Source of the DNA: CBDDHT01 sp965228615
Lineage (GTDB): Bacteria; Pseudomonadota; Alphaproteobacteria; Rhizobiales; Methyloligellaceae
Direction: 5' to 3'
Length of the DNA: 64,000 bases
Assembly (NCBI GenBank): GCA_965228615.1
Contig: CBDDHT010000002.1
Span: 248,001-312,000 of the forward strand
Every line of letters begins with the position of its first letter. Position 1 is the first letter of the stretch. The translations under genes and the position numbers were made by a program. The notes under the pieces were generated by a model. That model worked only from the letters and a program-made list of their open reading frames with translations. It ran no database searches and had not been told where the DNA came from. Below are positions 42,123 through 50,621 of the stretch, piece by piece.

Positions 42123-42881
42123 ATGAACGCGCCGATCCGGGTCTTCTGGCAGCCTCATTGAACAAGCTGTCTTAGGGTCAAAGAGTACCTCTCGGTCCGT
42201 GGGATCGAGTTCGAATCCATCGATGTTATGAATGACGAGGGCGGCCTCGACGCGCTCAGCGCTCTTGGTGCGCGCTCTGTGCCTGTGGTCGCACGTGGCG
42301 ATGAGTATGTCTTCGGTCAGGTCATCAAGGACGTCGTCGCATTCCTGGACCTCCCGGACGATACGGCTCCCGAATTGTCGCCGGATGAATTGCTCAAGCG
42401 TTACGACCGTTTTCTCGAAACAGCGATCCGGCTCACGCGTCAAATGCCGGATGACAAACTCAGCAACGAGCTTCCAGACCGGCCCCGGTCTTGGCTGGTC
42501 CTCTTGCATCATGTCTTCCAAATTCCCACGGCCTATCTGGATATGGAGGAGACGGGCGAGACTCTGAGCTACGACAATATGGTCGCGCCGCCGCCGGATG
42601 GCATGCAGACAAGCGCCGATATTGCGAACTTTGGAGAAATGGTCCGGACGCGCTTCAATGACTGGGCTGGCAAGTCGGCTGGGGGAGATTTTACTGGCGA
42701 TGTTCCAACCTATTTCGGCGGCACTTCACGTCACGAAATGCTGGAACGCACGGTATGGCATTCCGCCCAGCATATGCGCCAAGTTGCGGCGCTGCTCGAA
42801 GAAGCTGGCGTAACGCCGGACCGTCCGCTTTCTGCAGCCGATATCAGCGGTCTGCCGTTGACTGACAAGGTCTGGGGTTGA
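42123..42881 (+). CDS. Glutaredoxin-DinB fusion with in-frame UGA at catalytic Cys (candidate selenoprotein)
   Basis: Read from ATG 42123 (GGAG 8 bp upstream), the frame gives MNAPIRVFWQPH, then TGA (42159-42161), then TSCLRVKEYLSVRGIEFE and SVPVVARGDEYVFGQ. This is a glutaredoxin-like domain (about 1-78) whose usual CTSC motif reads U-T-S-C. It continues without a break into a DinB-type helical domain (about 95-245) with HHVFQIP and HSAQHMRQV, whose His may bind metal. Total 252 residues if TGA is read as selenocysteine. Without readthrough, only a fragment from ATG 42228 remains, starting mid-domain with no good ribosome site. Related Cys forms of this fusion are known to me from proteobacteria. 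Could instead be a nonsense mutation or sequence error. Confidence 0.75.
42162..42188 (+). promoter_or_regulatory. Possible bacterial SECIS stem-loop
   Basis: Directly after the TGA, TGTCTT (42168-42173) pairs with AAAGAG-TA (42181-42187) as T-A, G-T, T-A, C-G, T-A, T-A, with one G bulged at 42185. The loop is AGGGTCA (42174-42180). The loop contains GGTC, as in the E. coli fdhF element, 14-17 bases after the TGA. Pairing is by eye and weak; no folding was run. Confidence 0.35.
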
Positions 42882-42966
42882 ACCCAGGTTGCGGCGATCT
42901 AGCCATCTGCTTGTTGCCAACGATCTCTGCTAAACTCGCACCATAACCATTCCACTGGAGAGATAT

Positions 42967-43968
42967 GTGAGCGACGTTCTTGAACAAGCCCTTGCGTGGA
43001 GCGAAGCCGGACAGGAGATCGCTACGGCGACAGTCGTCGGTACCTGGGGGTCGTCACCAAGGCCGGTCGGAAGCCAATTGGTTGTCAACGCAGACAGCGG
43101 TTTCGTCGGCTCGGTTTCGGGCGGTTGTATCGAGGGGGCTGTGATCACCGAAGCCCTCGACGTGATCGCCGACGGCAAACCTCGCATGCTGGAATTCAGC
43201 ATCGAGAACGAGCGTGCCTGGGAAGTCGGGCTGACATGCGGAGGCACGGTCCGCGTACTGTTGGCCAAGGGTCCGGGACAAGACACGCTCAAAACGTTGC
43301 GTGCCATGAGCACTGACCGCAAATCCGGTGTGCTCGTCACTGACTCGGAGGCAGGCAGCCAGGTGATCGTTGACAACGGATCGGACACGGAATCGCTCGC
43401 ACCTGAAGTCATCGAAGAAGCCCACAAGGCCTTGGCGTCCGCACAAAGCCGTTTCGCCGAAAAAGATGCGCCGCGACACTTCCTGCACGTGATGCGGCCA
43501 GCAACGCGCATGGTAATCGTCGGGGCCGTGCACATTACGCAGGTCCTCGCGCCAATGGCGGAACTGGCCGGCTTCGACGTGGTCGTTGTCGATCCACGCC
43601 AGGGCTTTGCAACGCGTGAACGCTTTCCCGATGCGACGCTCGTTACCGAATGGCCCGATGACTATTTCGAAAATACGGCACCCGACGCAGCAACGGCGAT
43701 CGTCGTGCTTGCACACGATCCCAAGCTTGACGATCCGGCTCTGATTGCAGCGCTCAACTCCGGTGCATTCTATGTCGGTGCGCTCGGAAGCCGAAAAACG
43801 CATCAGAAGCGGCTCGACCGTTTGGCGGAAGGCGGCGTCTCGAAGGCTCTTCTCGACAAGATCCACGGACCGATCGGACTCAATATCGGCGGTCGCATGG
43901 CGAGCGATGTCGCGATCTCAATCCTGGCGGAGATCGTTCAGGCGTGGAACCGATCCGGTGACGACTGA
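42967..43968 (+). CDS. XdhC family protein
   Basis: 333 residues with both XdhC domains. The N-terminal part has GSSPRPVGSQLVV and GSVSGGCIEGAV; the C-terminal Rossmann part has MVIVGAVHITQVLAPMAELAGF, quoted in part (about residues 180-201), and GALGSRKTHQKRLDRL. XdhC proteins bind molybdenum cofactor and insert it into xanthine-dehydrogenase-type enzymes. Start GTG 42967 after GGAGAG. It overlaps the MobA-like gene by 11 bp. No molybdoenzyme subunits are in the window, so its client lies elsewhere. Confidence 0.9.
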   Translation: MSDVLEQALAWSEAGQEIATATVVGTWGSSPRPVGSQLVVNADSGFVGSVSGGCIEGAVITEALDVIADGKPRMLEFSIENERAWEVGLTCGGTVRVLLAKGPGQDTLKTLRAMSTDRKSGVLVTDSEAGSQVIVDNGSDTESLAPEVIEEAHKALASAQSRFAEKDAPRHFLHVMRPATRMVIVGAVHITQVLAPMAELAGFDVVVVDPRQGFATRERFPDATLVTEWPDDYFENTAPDAATAIVVLAHDPKLDDPALIAALNSGAFYVGALGSRKTHQKRLDRLAEGGVSKALLDKIHGPIGLNIGGRMASDVAISILAEIVQAWNRSGDD

Positions 43969-44542
43969 GTGCCGGATCGCGGCAATCGTTTTGGGAGCAG
44001 GGCAATCCCGCCGCATGGGAGAGGACAATAAGCTCCTCATCCCCGTGGACGGCCGACCGATGATCGTCCACGCAGTTGCGGCAGCCTGTGGCTCGCAGGC
44101 CGATCCGGTGGTCGTTGTTACAGGCCATCAGGCTGAGAGGATCGGACAGGCCGTCGAGGAATTCGACGTTACATTGGTGCATGCCGAAGACTATGCAGAC
44201 GGGCTGAGTCGTTCCCTGGCAAAAGGGCTTGAAGCCGTGCCCTTCGACACTGAAGGTGTTGTTGTATGCCTCGGCGATATGCCCCGCGTCCGCTCTGGCC
44301 ACATCGATCGTCTGATCGATGCCTTCGAGCCTGGAGGCATATGCGTCTCTGAGTTTGAAGGACAGCGAGGTAATCCGGTCTTGCTGGACCGCTGCTACTT
44401 CGATGAGATGAAAAACATCCAAGGTGACAAAGGCGCCCGAGATCTTATCCGGCGGTTCGACGCCTCTGTGCGAGATGTCTCAATGGACGATGCCGCACCA
44501 TTGATCGACGTCGACCGCCGGGAAGACCTTCGGTGTATTTAG
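43958..44542 (+). CDS. MobA-like nucleotidyltransferase (molybdenum cofactor)
   Basis: 194 residues. The N-terminal nucleotide loop AAIVLGAGQSRRMGEDNKLL (about 8-27), then GRPMIVHAVAAA, VVVVTGH, CLGDMPRV (near 109) and GQRGNPVLLDR. Resembles MocA/MobA cytidylyl- or guanylyltransferases that finish the molybdenum cofactor. Start GTG 43958 inside the xdhC end. Paired with xdhC, it may prepare the cofactor form for the XdhC client. Confidence 0.88.
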   Translation: MTTECRIAAIVLGAGQSRRMGEDNKLLIPVDGRPMIVHAVAAACGSQADPVVVVTGHQAERIGQAVEEFDVTLVHAEDYADGLSRSLAKGLEAVPFDTEGVVVCLGDMPRVRSGHIDRLIDAFEPGGICVSEFEGQRGNPVLLDRCYFDEMKNIQGDKGARDLIRRFDASVRDVSMDDAAPLIDVDRREDLRCI

Positions 44543-44608
44543 CAAACGATGTCTGTTTTTAACAGAAGTGCCGCCGATTTGTTGCCAACACGCCTGACTC
44601 AGCCCATC

Positions 44609-44738
44609 GTCGTCATTCCCGTGCTTGACACGGGAATCCATGCGGTGGTGCGGTATGTAGACATCCCCACTGAATTGCACAGCCGGTGAAATCGGTGCCA
44701 TCGCATTGATTGCCGGGTCAAGCCCGGCAATGACGAAA
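44609..44738. repeat. Pair of inverted REP-like palindromes
   Basis: Left unit: TTCCCGTG-CTTGA-CACGGGAA flanked by GTCGTCA. Right unit: TTGCCGGG-TCAAG-CCCGGCAA followed by TGACGA. The right unit is close to the reverse complement of the left across about 34 bases, so the two form a large inverted pair around about 70 bp. This is the typical shape of multi-copy intergenic repeats in alphaproteobacteria. The region has no gene. Confidence 0.7.
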
Positions 44739-44783
44739 AATCAGACCCCTGGACCTCAAAACATGACTTTCCAGGGGAGTCGG

Positions 44784-45359
44784 TTATGCGGCAGGCCGCA
44801 TCCGTTTTTGCAGATCGAGTACGGCCATGACAAAGCCCATTTCATCCTCGACCGCTTCGCGCCAAAGCGAGAAGTAGTTCGGCGTTGCCGGCTCAAGCTC
44901 TCCGATCACCTCGCCATGGTCGAAATGCAGGACAGCCTCATACTTGCGGGCAACCCGCTGCATCTTCCGGTTTTCGAGCAGGCAGTTCATGTAGATACGC
45001 CGGATACGGCGATTGCGCGCCGCCCGAATGACACGGCCCAGCAATTCGGTACCGATGCCGCTGTCCTGATAATCCTCTTCGACGGAAAATGCTGCTTCCG
45101 CTTCCCCTTGAACTTCATAGCTGAACCTGCGGAGTTCCGCCGCTGCACGAACCTCCCCATCTTCAACATAGGCATAGACGACACTCTTCATGTCGCTGAC
45201 ACGCCGGGCATAATCCTCGATAAAGTCAGATCCAACGCCCATGCCGAAGCGCAGGCGCCGGCTTTTGTCGTCCAGTCGCAGAAGATGGTCCCGGTAGAGA
45301 CCCAATTCCGTGACCCAGAGCTTTCGGATTTTCCCCTTCGCTATGGGATCATCATCCAT
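44784..45359 (-). CDS. GNAT family N-acetyltransferase
   Basis: 191 residues. The acetyl-CoA loop reads EEDYQDSGIGTELLGRVI (about 93-110), preceded by EAEAAFSVE and followed by IRRIYMNCLLENRKMQRV. Transfers an acetyl group from acetyl-CoA to an unknown amine. Start ATG 45359 has GAGG 7 bp upstream; the frame reaches 45530 but the added 57 residues do not resemble the family. Confidence 0.87.
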   Translation of the reverse strand: MDDDPIAKGKIRKLWVTELGLYRDHLLRLDDKSRRLRFGMGVGSDFIEDYARRVSDMKSVVYAYVEDGEVRAAAELRRFSYEVQGEAEAAFSVEEDYQDSGIGTELLGRVIRAARNRRIRRIYMNCLLENRKMQRVARKYEAVLHFDHGEVIGELEPATPNYFSLWREAVEDEMGFVMAVLDLQKRMRPAA

Positions 45360-45601
45360 AAAGCGACCTCGTTGGTTGTTCGGTATATAGGCGGTTAAGA
45401 GTTTGTGCGTCGCACACCATATTTCAAGAGCTTTGTTGCGGCGCAGCATATTGCCGCACCATTGCACGCATGTGACAATCGGACCCGTGGAACAAGTGAT
45501 TTTCAGCAGATTACCGGGCTTTACGCGCATTGCAGCCAGAAAGGCTGACGGCTAATGTGCGCACAAATTCAGATGTCGTACGAAACTCAGGAGCAAGGTA
45601 A

Positions 45602-47101
45602 ATGACGCGCGAAATCGGGCATTTTGTCGGCGGAAATGCCATAGCTGGTACAAGCGGGCGATTCGCCGATGTGTTTGACCCTAACACCGGCGAGGTCCAA
45701 GCCAAAGTCGCGCTCGCGAACATGGCTGAAGTTCGTCAGGCGGTTGAGAATGCCAAGGCAGCACAGCCGGCCTGGGCCGCGCGCAATCCGCAGGTCCGGG
45801 CACGGGTTCTGGCCAAGTTCGTGCAGCTCCTTCAGAGGGATATGGATGAACTTGCGGCGATGCTCTCGAGCGAGCACGGCAAGACCATTCCCGATTCCCG
45901 CGGCGATATTCAGCGCGGCCTTGAAGTCGCGGAATTTGCCTGCGGCGCACCGCACCTGCTCAAGGGTGAGTTTACGGAAGGTGCCGGCCCCGGCATCGAC
46001 ATGTATTCCATGCGCCAACCGCTCGGCGTGGTCGCCGGAATCACACCGTTCAATTTTCCAGCGATGATTCCGATGTGGAAATTTGCCCCGGCAATCGCCT
46101 GCGGCAATGCGTTTGTCCTCAAGCCGTCCGAACGTGACCCGTCGGTCCCATTGCGCCTGGCGGAATTGATGTTGGAAGCCGGATTGCCGGAAGGCGTTCT
46201 CAATGTCGTGAATGGAGACAAGGAGGCTGTGGATGCCATCCTTGACGATCCTGACATTCAAGCCGTCGGATTCGTCGGTTCAACACCGATCGCCGAATAT
46301 GTTTACAAGACAGGTACGGCGTCGGGTAAGCGCGTTCAATGTTTCGGCGGCGCCAAGAACCACATGATCGTGATGCCCGATGCGGACATGGATCAGACCG
46401 TCGATGCCCTCATCGGTTCCGGTTACGGATCGGCGGGCGAGCGCTGCATGGCGATCTCGGTTGCTGTTCCAGTTGGCGAGCAAACCGCAGACGCATTGAT
46501 GGAGAAGCTGGTGCCGCGCGTCGAAGCTCTCAAGATCGGACCTTCGACGGATGAGGCCGCGGACTACGGGCCGGTCGTCACCGCAGCTCATCTTCAGCGC
46601 ATCAGGGATTATGTCGATCTTGGTCTCGACGAAGGCGCGACCCTTGCCGTCGATGGACGCGGCTTCTCAATGCAGGGTTATGAGAACGGATACTTCATGG
46701 GCGGCTGTCTCTTCGACAATGTGAAGAAGGACATGCGTATCTATAAGGAAGAGATCTTCGGGCCGGTGTTATCTGTGGTTCGTGCCGCGACCTATGAGGA
46801 AGCTCTCGATCTGCCAATGTCGCACGAATATGGAAACGGCGTTGCGATCTATACCCGCGACGGCGACACCGCCCGTGACTTTTCCAGCCGTATCAATGTC
46901 GGCATGGTGGGCGTAAACGTACCGATCCCTGTGCCGCTGGCCTATCACACATTCGGCGGTTGGAAGCGGTCGGTCTTCGGCGATCTCAACCAGCACGGTC
47001 CGGATGCGTTCCGTTTCTATACCCGCACCAAGACCATCACGTCGCGTTGGCCGTCCGGTGTTAAAGACGGAGCTGAATTCTCCATTCCCACAATGAAGTA
47101 G
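45602..47101 (+). CDS. mmsA: CoA-acylating methylmalonate-semialdehyde dehydrogenase
   Basis: 499 residues, full length. Aldehyde dehydrogenase fold with TPFNFPAMIPMWKFAPAIAC, quoted here as the conserved NFP and WKF parts near 150-165, FVGSTPIAEYVY, and the catalytic Cys in GERCMAISVAV (near 285). The C-terminal GGWKRSVFGD(L) is typical of the CoA-dependent subfamily. Converts methylmalonate or malonate semialdehyde to propionyl- or acetyl-CoA in valine, inositol or beta-alanine degradation. Followed by arsC-like and acyl-CoA synthetase genes on the same strand. Confidence 0.93.
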   Translation: MTREIGHFVGGNAIAGTSGRFADVFDPNTGEVQAKVALANMAEVRQAVENAKAAQPAWAARNPQVRARVLAKFVQLLQRDMDELAAMLSSEHGKTIPDSRGDIQRGLEVAEFACGAPHLLKGEFTEGAGPGIDMYSMRQPLGVVAGITPFNFPAMIPMWKFAPAIACGNAFVLKPSERDPSVPLRLAELMLEAGLPEGVLNVVNGDKEAVDAILDDPDIQAVGFVGSTPIAEYVYKTGTASGKRVQCFGGAKNHMIVMPDADMDQTVDALIGSGYGSAGERCMAISVAVPVGEQTADALMEKLVPRVEALKIGPSTDEAADYGPVVTAAHLQRIRDYVDLGLDEGATLAVDGRGFSMQGYENGYFMGGCLFDNVKKDMRIYKEEIFGPVLSVVRAATYEEALDLPMSHEYGNGVAIYTRDGDTARDFSSRINVGMVGVNVPIPVPLAYHTFGGWKRSVFGDLNQHGPDAFRFYTRTKTITSRWPSGVKDGAEFSIPTMK

Positions 47102-47109
47102 GGACGACA

Positions 47110-47619
47110 ATGGGCGACAAGGTCTACAACGTCCTCATCCTGTGCACCGGGAATTCTGCGCGTTCCGTCATGGGCGAATGCCTTGTGAATCGATTGGGCG
47201 AGGGGCGGTTCAGAGGCCATAGCGCCGGCAGTCAACCAAAGGGTGAAGTGCATCCCATGACGCTCGAGATCTTGGCTGCCAACGGTTTCGATATCTCGGA
47301 CCTGCGCTCGAAGAGCTGGGACGAGTTCGCGGAACCGGGCGCGCCGCACCTCGACTTTGTCTTTACGGTTTGTGGCAGTGCCGCCGGCGAGACCTGCCCG
47401 GTATGGCCGGGTCAGCCCATGGGCGCTCACTGGGGCGTGCCTGATCCTGCTGCCGCCGAGGGCACGGACGCTGAGAAGCGTCAGGCCTTTGCCGACGCGA
47501 TGGGCCGGCTGACAAAGCGTGTCGAGGCTTTTTGTGCCCTTCCTATCGATGAGATGGATTCGGCGATCTTGAAGAAACGGCTGCAAGACATCGGGGATAT
47601 CGACCAAGACGCCAGCTAG
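47110..47619 (+). CDS. arsC: Low-molecular-weight phosphatase / thioredoxin-type arsenate reductase
   Basis: 169 residues. The CX5R phosphate loop LCTGNSARS is at residues 11-19. Other blocks: SAGSQPKGEVHP, LRSKSWDEF and DFVFTVCGSAAGETCPVWPG with the further Cys used for relay in arsenate reductases. Probably reduces arsenate with thioredoxin; 169 residues is longer than Staphylococcus ArsC. No other ars genes are near. It begins 8 bp after mmsA. Confidence 0.85.
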   Translation: MGDKVYNVLILCTGNSARSVMGECLVNRLGEGRFRGHSAGSQPKGEVHPMTLEILAANGFDISDLRSKSWDEFAEPGAPHLDFVFTVCGSAAGETCPVWPGQPMGAHWGVPDPAAAEGTDAEKRQAFADAMGRLTKRVEAFCALPIDEMDSAILKKRLQDIGDIDQDAS

Positions 47620-47646
47620 CAGCGCAACACTCCTGGGGGATTGTCC

Positions 47647-49164
47647 GTGAACTTGTCGGTAACTCTACGCAATGTTGCCCGGCGTCTCACCGATCGTCCG
47701 GCGATCACCTGGGACGGCGGTCAGTTGTCCTACGGACAGTTCGAAGACCGCGTGTCCCGTATCGCCGGTAGCCTTGTCGGTCTGCATGGGCTGGCTCAGG
47801 GTGCGCGCGTTGCCATTGCGATGGACAACTGCCCCGAATTCTTCGAAGCGCTATATGCCGCCTGGCGTGCCGGCCTGACGGCGGTTCCAGTCAATGCCAA
47901 GCTGCATCCCAAAGAGCTTGCCTATATTCTCGAAGATTCCGGCGCCGAACTGGTTATTGCCAGTCCGCGTATCGCGAGCAGCATCGGGAGCGACGGCGGA
48001 CCCACGCCAACGATCATCGCAACAGGCGATACCGATTACGATGCGTTGCTTACGGGAGATCCTATTGTCTTGGTTGCAGGCGATCCGCAAGACGATGCCT
48101 GGCTTTTCTATACCAGCGGTACGACTGGGCGTCCGAAAGGCGCGGTGCTGACCCACCGCAATCTCCTTTTCATGACCCATTGTTACTACGCCGACGTTGA
48201 CACAATCGGCTGGAACGATGTGCGCCTGCATGCGGCACCACTCTCGCATGGGTCTGGTCTTTACGCACTTCCGCACATTGCAAAGGGGGCAAATAATGTG
48301 ATCCTCGGCGGATCTTTCGAACCGGATCAGATCTTCGACGCGTTTGGTGAGCACAAAAACGTTTCGATGTTCGCCGCGCCGACGATGGTCGCGCGCCTTC
48401 TGCAGAGTCCCCGGGCCGGTAGCTCGGATATCAGTGGCCTGAAGACTCTTTGTTATGGGGGCGCGCCCATGTATGTCGCCGATCTGGAACGCGCGCTCGA
48501 CGTTTTCGAAGGGGCCGTCTATCAGCTCTTCGGTCTTGGCGAGAGCCCGATGACGATCACCAACGTGACCAAAGCCATGTACATGCAGACGGATCACCCG
48601 AATTATCCGGCGCTTCTTCCAAGTGCCGGTATTCCGCGGACGGGTGTTGCCGTCAAAGTCGTCGATGAGACAGGCGCCGAACTCCCGGTTGGCGAAGTGG
48701 GAGAGGTGGTTACACGAAGCGACTGCGTCATGCGTGAATACTGGAACAATCCGGAAGCGACGGCGGCAACACTCCGTGACGGATGGCTCTGGACCGGCGA
48801 TATGGGATCGATGAGCGAGGACGGCATTCTCACACTCATGGATCGGTCCAAGGATATGATCATTTCCGGTGGCGCCAATATCTATCCGCGCGAGGTGGAA
48901 GAAGTCCTTTTGGCACATCCCGATGTCGTCGAAGCCGCCGTTGTCGGGACACCGCATGCGGATTGGGGAGAAGAAGTTGTCGCATTCATCGTGCAACGTC
49001 CCGGCGTGACCGTTGATAGCCAGGTATTGGACCGGCTGTGTTTGGATAACATCGCCCGCTTCAAGAGGCCGCGGGCCTACCGCGTCGTCGATGCGCTTCC
49101 GAAGAACAATTACGGCAAGATTCTGAAGACCGAACTTCGACAGTCCCTGATGAAGCTGGCTTAG
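47647..49164 (+). CDS. Acyl-CoA synthetase (AMP-forming)
   Basis: 505 residues. The adenylation loop YTSGTTGRPKGAVLTH is near residue 155-170, the A5-type GLGESPMT near 300, and GWLWTGDMG then DMIISGGANIYPREVEE lead to the C-terminal domain with the catalytic Lys in PKNNYGKILK. Activates a carboxylic acid to its CoA ester. Start GTG 47647 after GGGGGA; TTG 47641 is closer to that site. It ends 4 bp into the convergent SHMT-like gene. Confidence 0.92.
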   Translation: MNLSVTLRNVARRLTDRPAITWDGGQLSYGQFEDRVSRIAGSLVGLHGLAQGARVAIAMDNCPEFFEALYAAWRAGLTAVPVNAKLHPKELAYILEDSGAELVIASPRIASSIGSDGGPTPTIIATGDTDYDALLTGDPIVLVAGDPQDDAWLFYTSGTTGRPKGAVLTHRNLLFMTHCYYADVDTIGWNDVRLHAAPLSHGSGLYALPHIAKGANNVILGGSFEPDQIFDAFGEHKNVSMFAAPTMVARLLQSPRAGSSDISGLKTLCYGGAPMYVADLERALDVFEGAVYQLFGLGESPMTITNVTKAMYMQTDHPNYPALLPSAGIPRTGVAVKVVDETGAELPVGEVGEVVTRSDCVMREYWNNPEATAATLRDGWLWTGDMGSMSEDGILTLMDRSKDMIISGGANIYPREVEEVLLAHPDVVEAAVVGTPHADWGEEVVAFIVQRPGVTVDSQVLDRLCLDNIARFKRPRAYRVVDALPKNNYGKILKTELRQSLMKLA

Positions 49165-50498
49165 TGTCTGCCGTGTTCGTCGTGTCCATCGGTCAAAAGT
49201 TGTGCGGTGGAGGAAGCTTCCATCTCAGGCAACCATTTCTCATGAAAGAGAGGGCATTGGTCCGCTATCCGCGAAACGCGTTCCGCGATCCGTGACAAGG
49301 TCTCGGGTTGGTCATGTGCGTTCAGAGATGCGACGATCAGATCTCCGATTTCGGCGCTGTCGTTCTCACCAAGTCCGCGCGTCGTGATTGTCGGGGTCCC
49401 GAGCCGGAGTCCGCTGCCGACAGACGCGCGCAGCCGGTCAAATGGGATGGAATTCCGGTTGGCAACGAGCCCCACGGAGGCCAGGCAGCGTTCTGCCTCC
49501 AAACCGGTAAGGCCGCGATCTCCCACATCAACCAGAATGAGATGCGTATCGGTTCCTCCTGTCACAAGCCGGAGACCACCATTCTTGAGGCTTTTTGCAA
49601 GGCTTTGTGCGTTTGCCAGCATCTGATGCGCGTATCGGCGAAACAATTCGCTCTTTGTCTCCTTGAACAAGGCAGCACGTGCCGCGATCATATCCATTTT
49701 GGGGGCGCCTTGAAGGCCTGGGAAAACCGCGCGGTCGATACGTTTGGCCCATTCCTGACGACACATGATGATGCCGGCACCCCTCGGGCCGCGCCATGTC
49801 TTGTGGGTTGAGGAGACGACGAAATCGGCGTGTGGCAATGGAGACGGAATGACACCGGCTGCGACCAGTCCGACGATATGTGAGATGTCCGCCCATAGCA
49901 GGCTCCCGACAGAGCGTGCGATCTCTCCAAAGCCTGCGAAATCGATCAGCCTTGGATAGGATGATGCGCCGCAGGCTATGATTTTAGGCCGATGTTCTGC
50001 AGCGAGGTCGGCGACCTGGTTCATGTCTATGCATTCGCTTGCCGGGTCGACGGAATAGTGAGCGACATTGTATGTCTGGCCGCTGATATGGAAGTCGGCA
50101 CCGTGACTGAGGTGTCCGCCGTCCTCCAGTCGCATGGATAGGATCGTATCGCCCGGCGCCAGGACCGCATTCAACAGCGCAACGTTGGCGATTGTGGCGC
50201 TCATCGATTGGACATTTGCATGCTCGCAACCGAACAAGTCCCTTAGGCGTGCGATGGCAAGGCGTTCGACCGCATCTGCATGTTGGCAACCTGCAACGAC
50301 CCGGCGCCCCGGGTAACCTTCGGCATTCTTGTCGGCGAAAACGCCACCCTCCAACGCCCTGGCAAGCGGGGATGAAACATTCTCGGAGGGCACGAGACTG
50401 AGCATTCGACGTTGACGTTCTTCCTCTGCACAAGACAGTTCGAACAACTCCGGATCCGAACCCGCCAGCAAGTCCTGCGAGGAGAGTGTTGTGCGCAT
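49161..50498 (-). CDS. glyA: Serine hydroxymethyltransferase-like protein, divergent
   Basis: 445 residues. PLP-enzyme fold of SHMT: EGYPGRR, DGGHLSHGADF, ADISHIVGLVAAGV, the PLP Lys in SSTHKTWRGPRG (near 235) and GLRLGTP near 365. The canonical YYGG next to EGYPGKR is VVAG here, so two active-site Tyr are missing, and GPRGG reads GPRGA. It is probably a paralogue with another amino-acid aldolase or transferase activity. ATG 50498 is preferred over TTG 50516. Divergent from an IclR regulator. Confidence 0.85.
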   Translation of the reverse strand: MRTTLSSQDLLAGSDPELFELSCAEEERQRRMLSLVPSENVSSPLARALEGGVFADKNAEGYPGRRVVAGCQHADAVERLAIARLRDLFGCEHANVQSMSATIANVALLNAVLAPGDTILSMRLEDGGHLSHGADFHISGQTYNVAHYSVDPASECIDMNQVADLAAEHRPKIIACGASSYPRLIDFAGFGEIARSVGSLLWADISHIVGLVAAGVIPSPLPHADFVVSSTHKTWRGPRGAGIIMCRQEWAKRIDRAVFPGLQGAPKMDMIAARAALFKETKSELFRRYAHQMLANAQSLAKSLKNGGLRLVTGGTDTHLILVDVGDRGLTGLEAERCLASVGLVANRNSIPFDRLRASVGSGLRLGTPTITTRGLGENDSAEIGDLIVASLNAHDQPETLSRIAERVSRIADQCPLFHEKWLPEMEASSTAQLLTDGHDEHGRH

Positions 50499-50550
50499 TC
50501 TCTTGGCTCTTTCCAATGGATTGTACCGTTTGCTGAACTTTGGCGCTTAC

Positions 50551-50579
50551 TTGACAATCAGTCGTTGCGGCTGACTGAT
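50551..50579. promoter_or_regulatory. -35-like box and inverted repeat between SHMT-like and IclR genes
   Basis: TTGACA at 50551-50556 is followed by ATCAGTC (50557-50563) and its inverted copy GACTGAT (50573-50579), spaced by nine bases. The 7-9-7 repeat lies in the 123-bp divergent gap and suits binding by the IclR protein. Inference from position and symmetry. Confidence 0.45.
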
Positions 50580-50621
50580 GATGTCTATGTGCGATTCACC
50601 TTCATCCAGGGAACCAGAGCG

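Noticed and set aside
42228..42881. A shorter DinB-only gene starting at ATG 42228.
   Set aside because: It would begin in the middle of the glutaredoxin domain with no clear ribosome site, while the coding pattern extends upstream through the TGA to a well-placed ATG.
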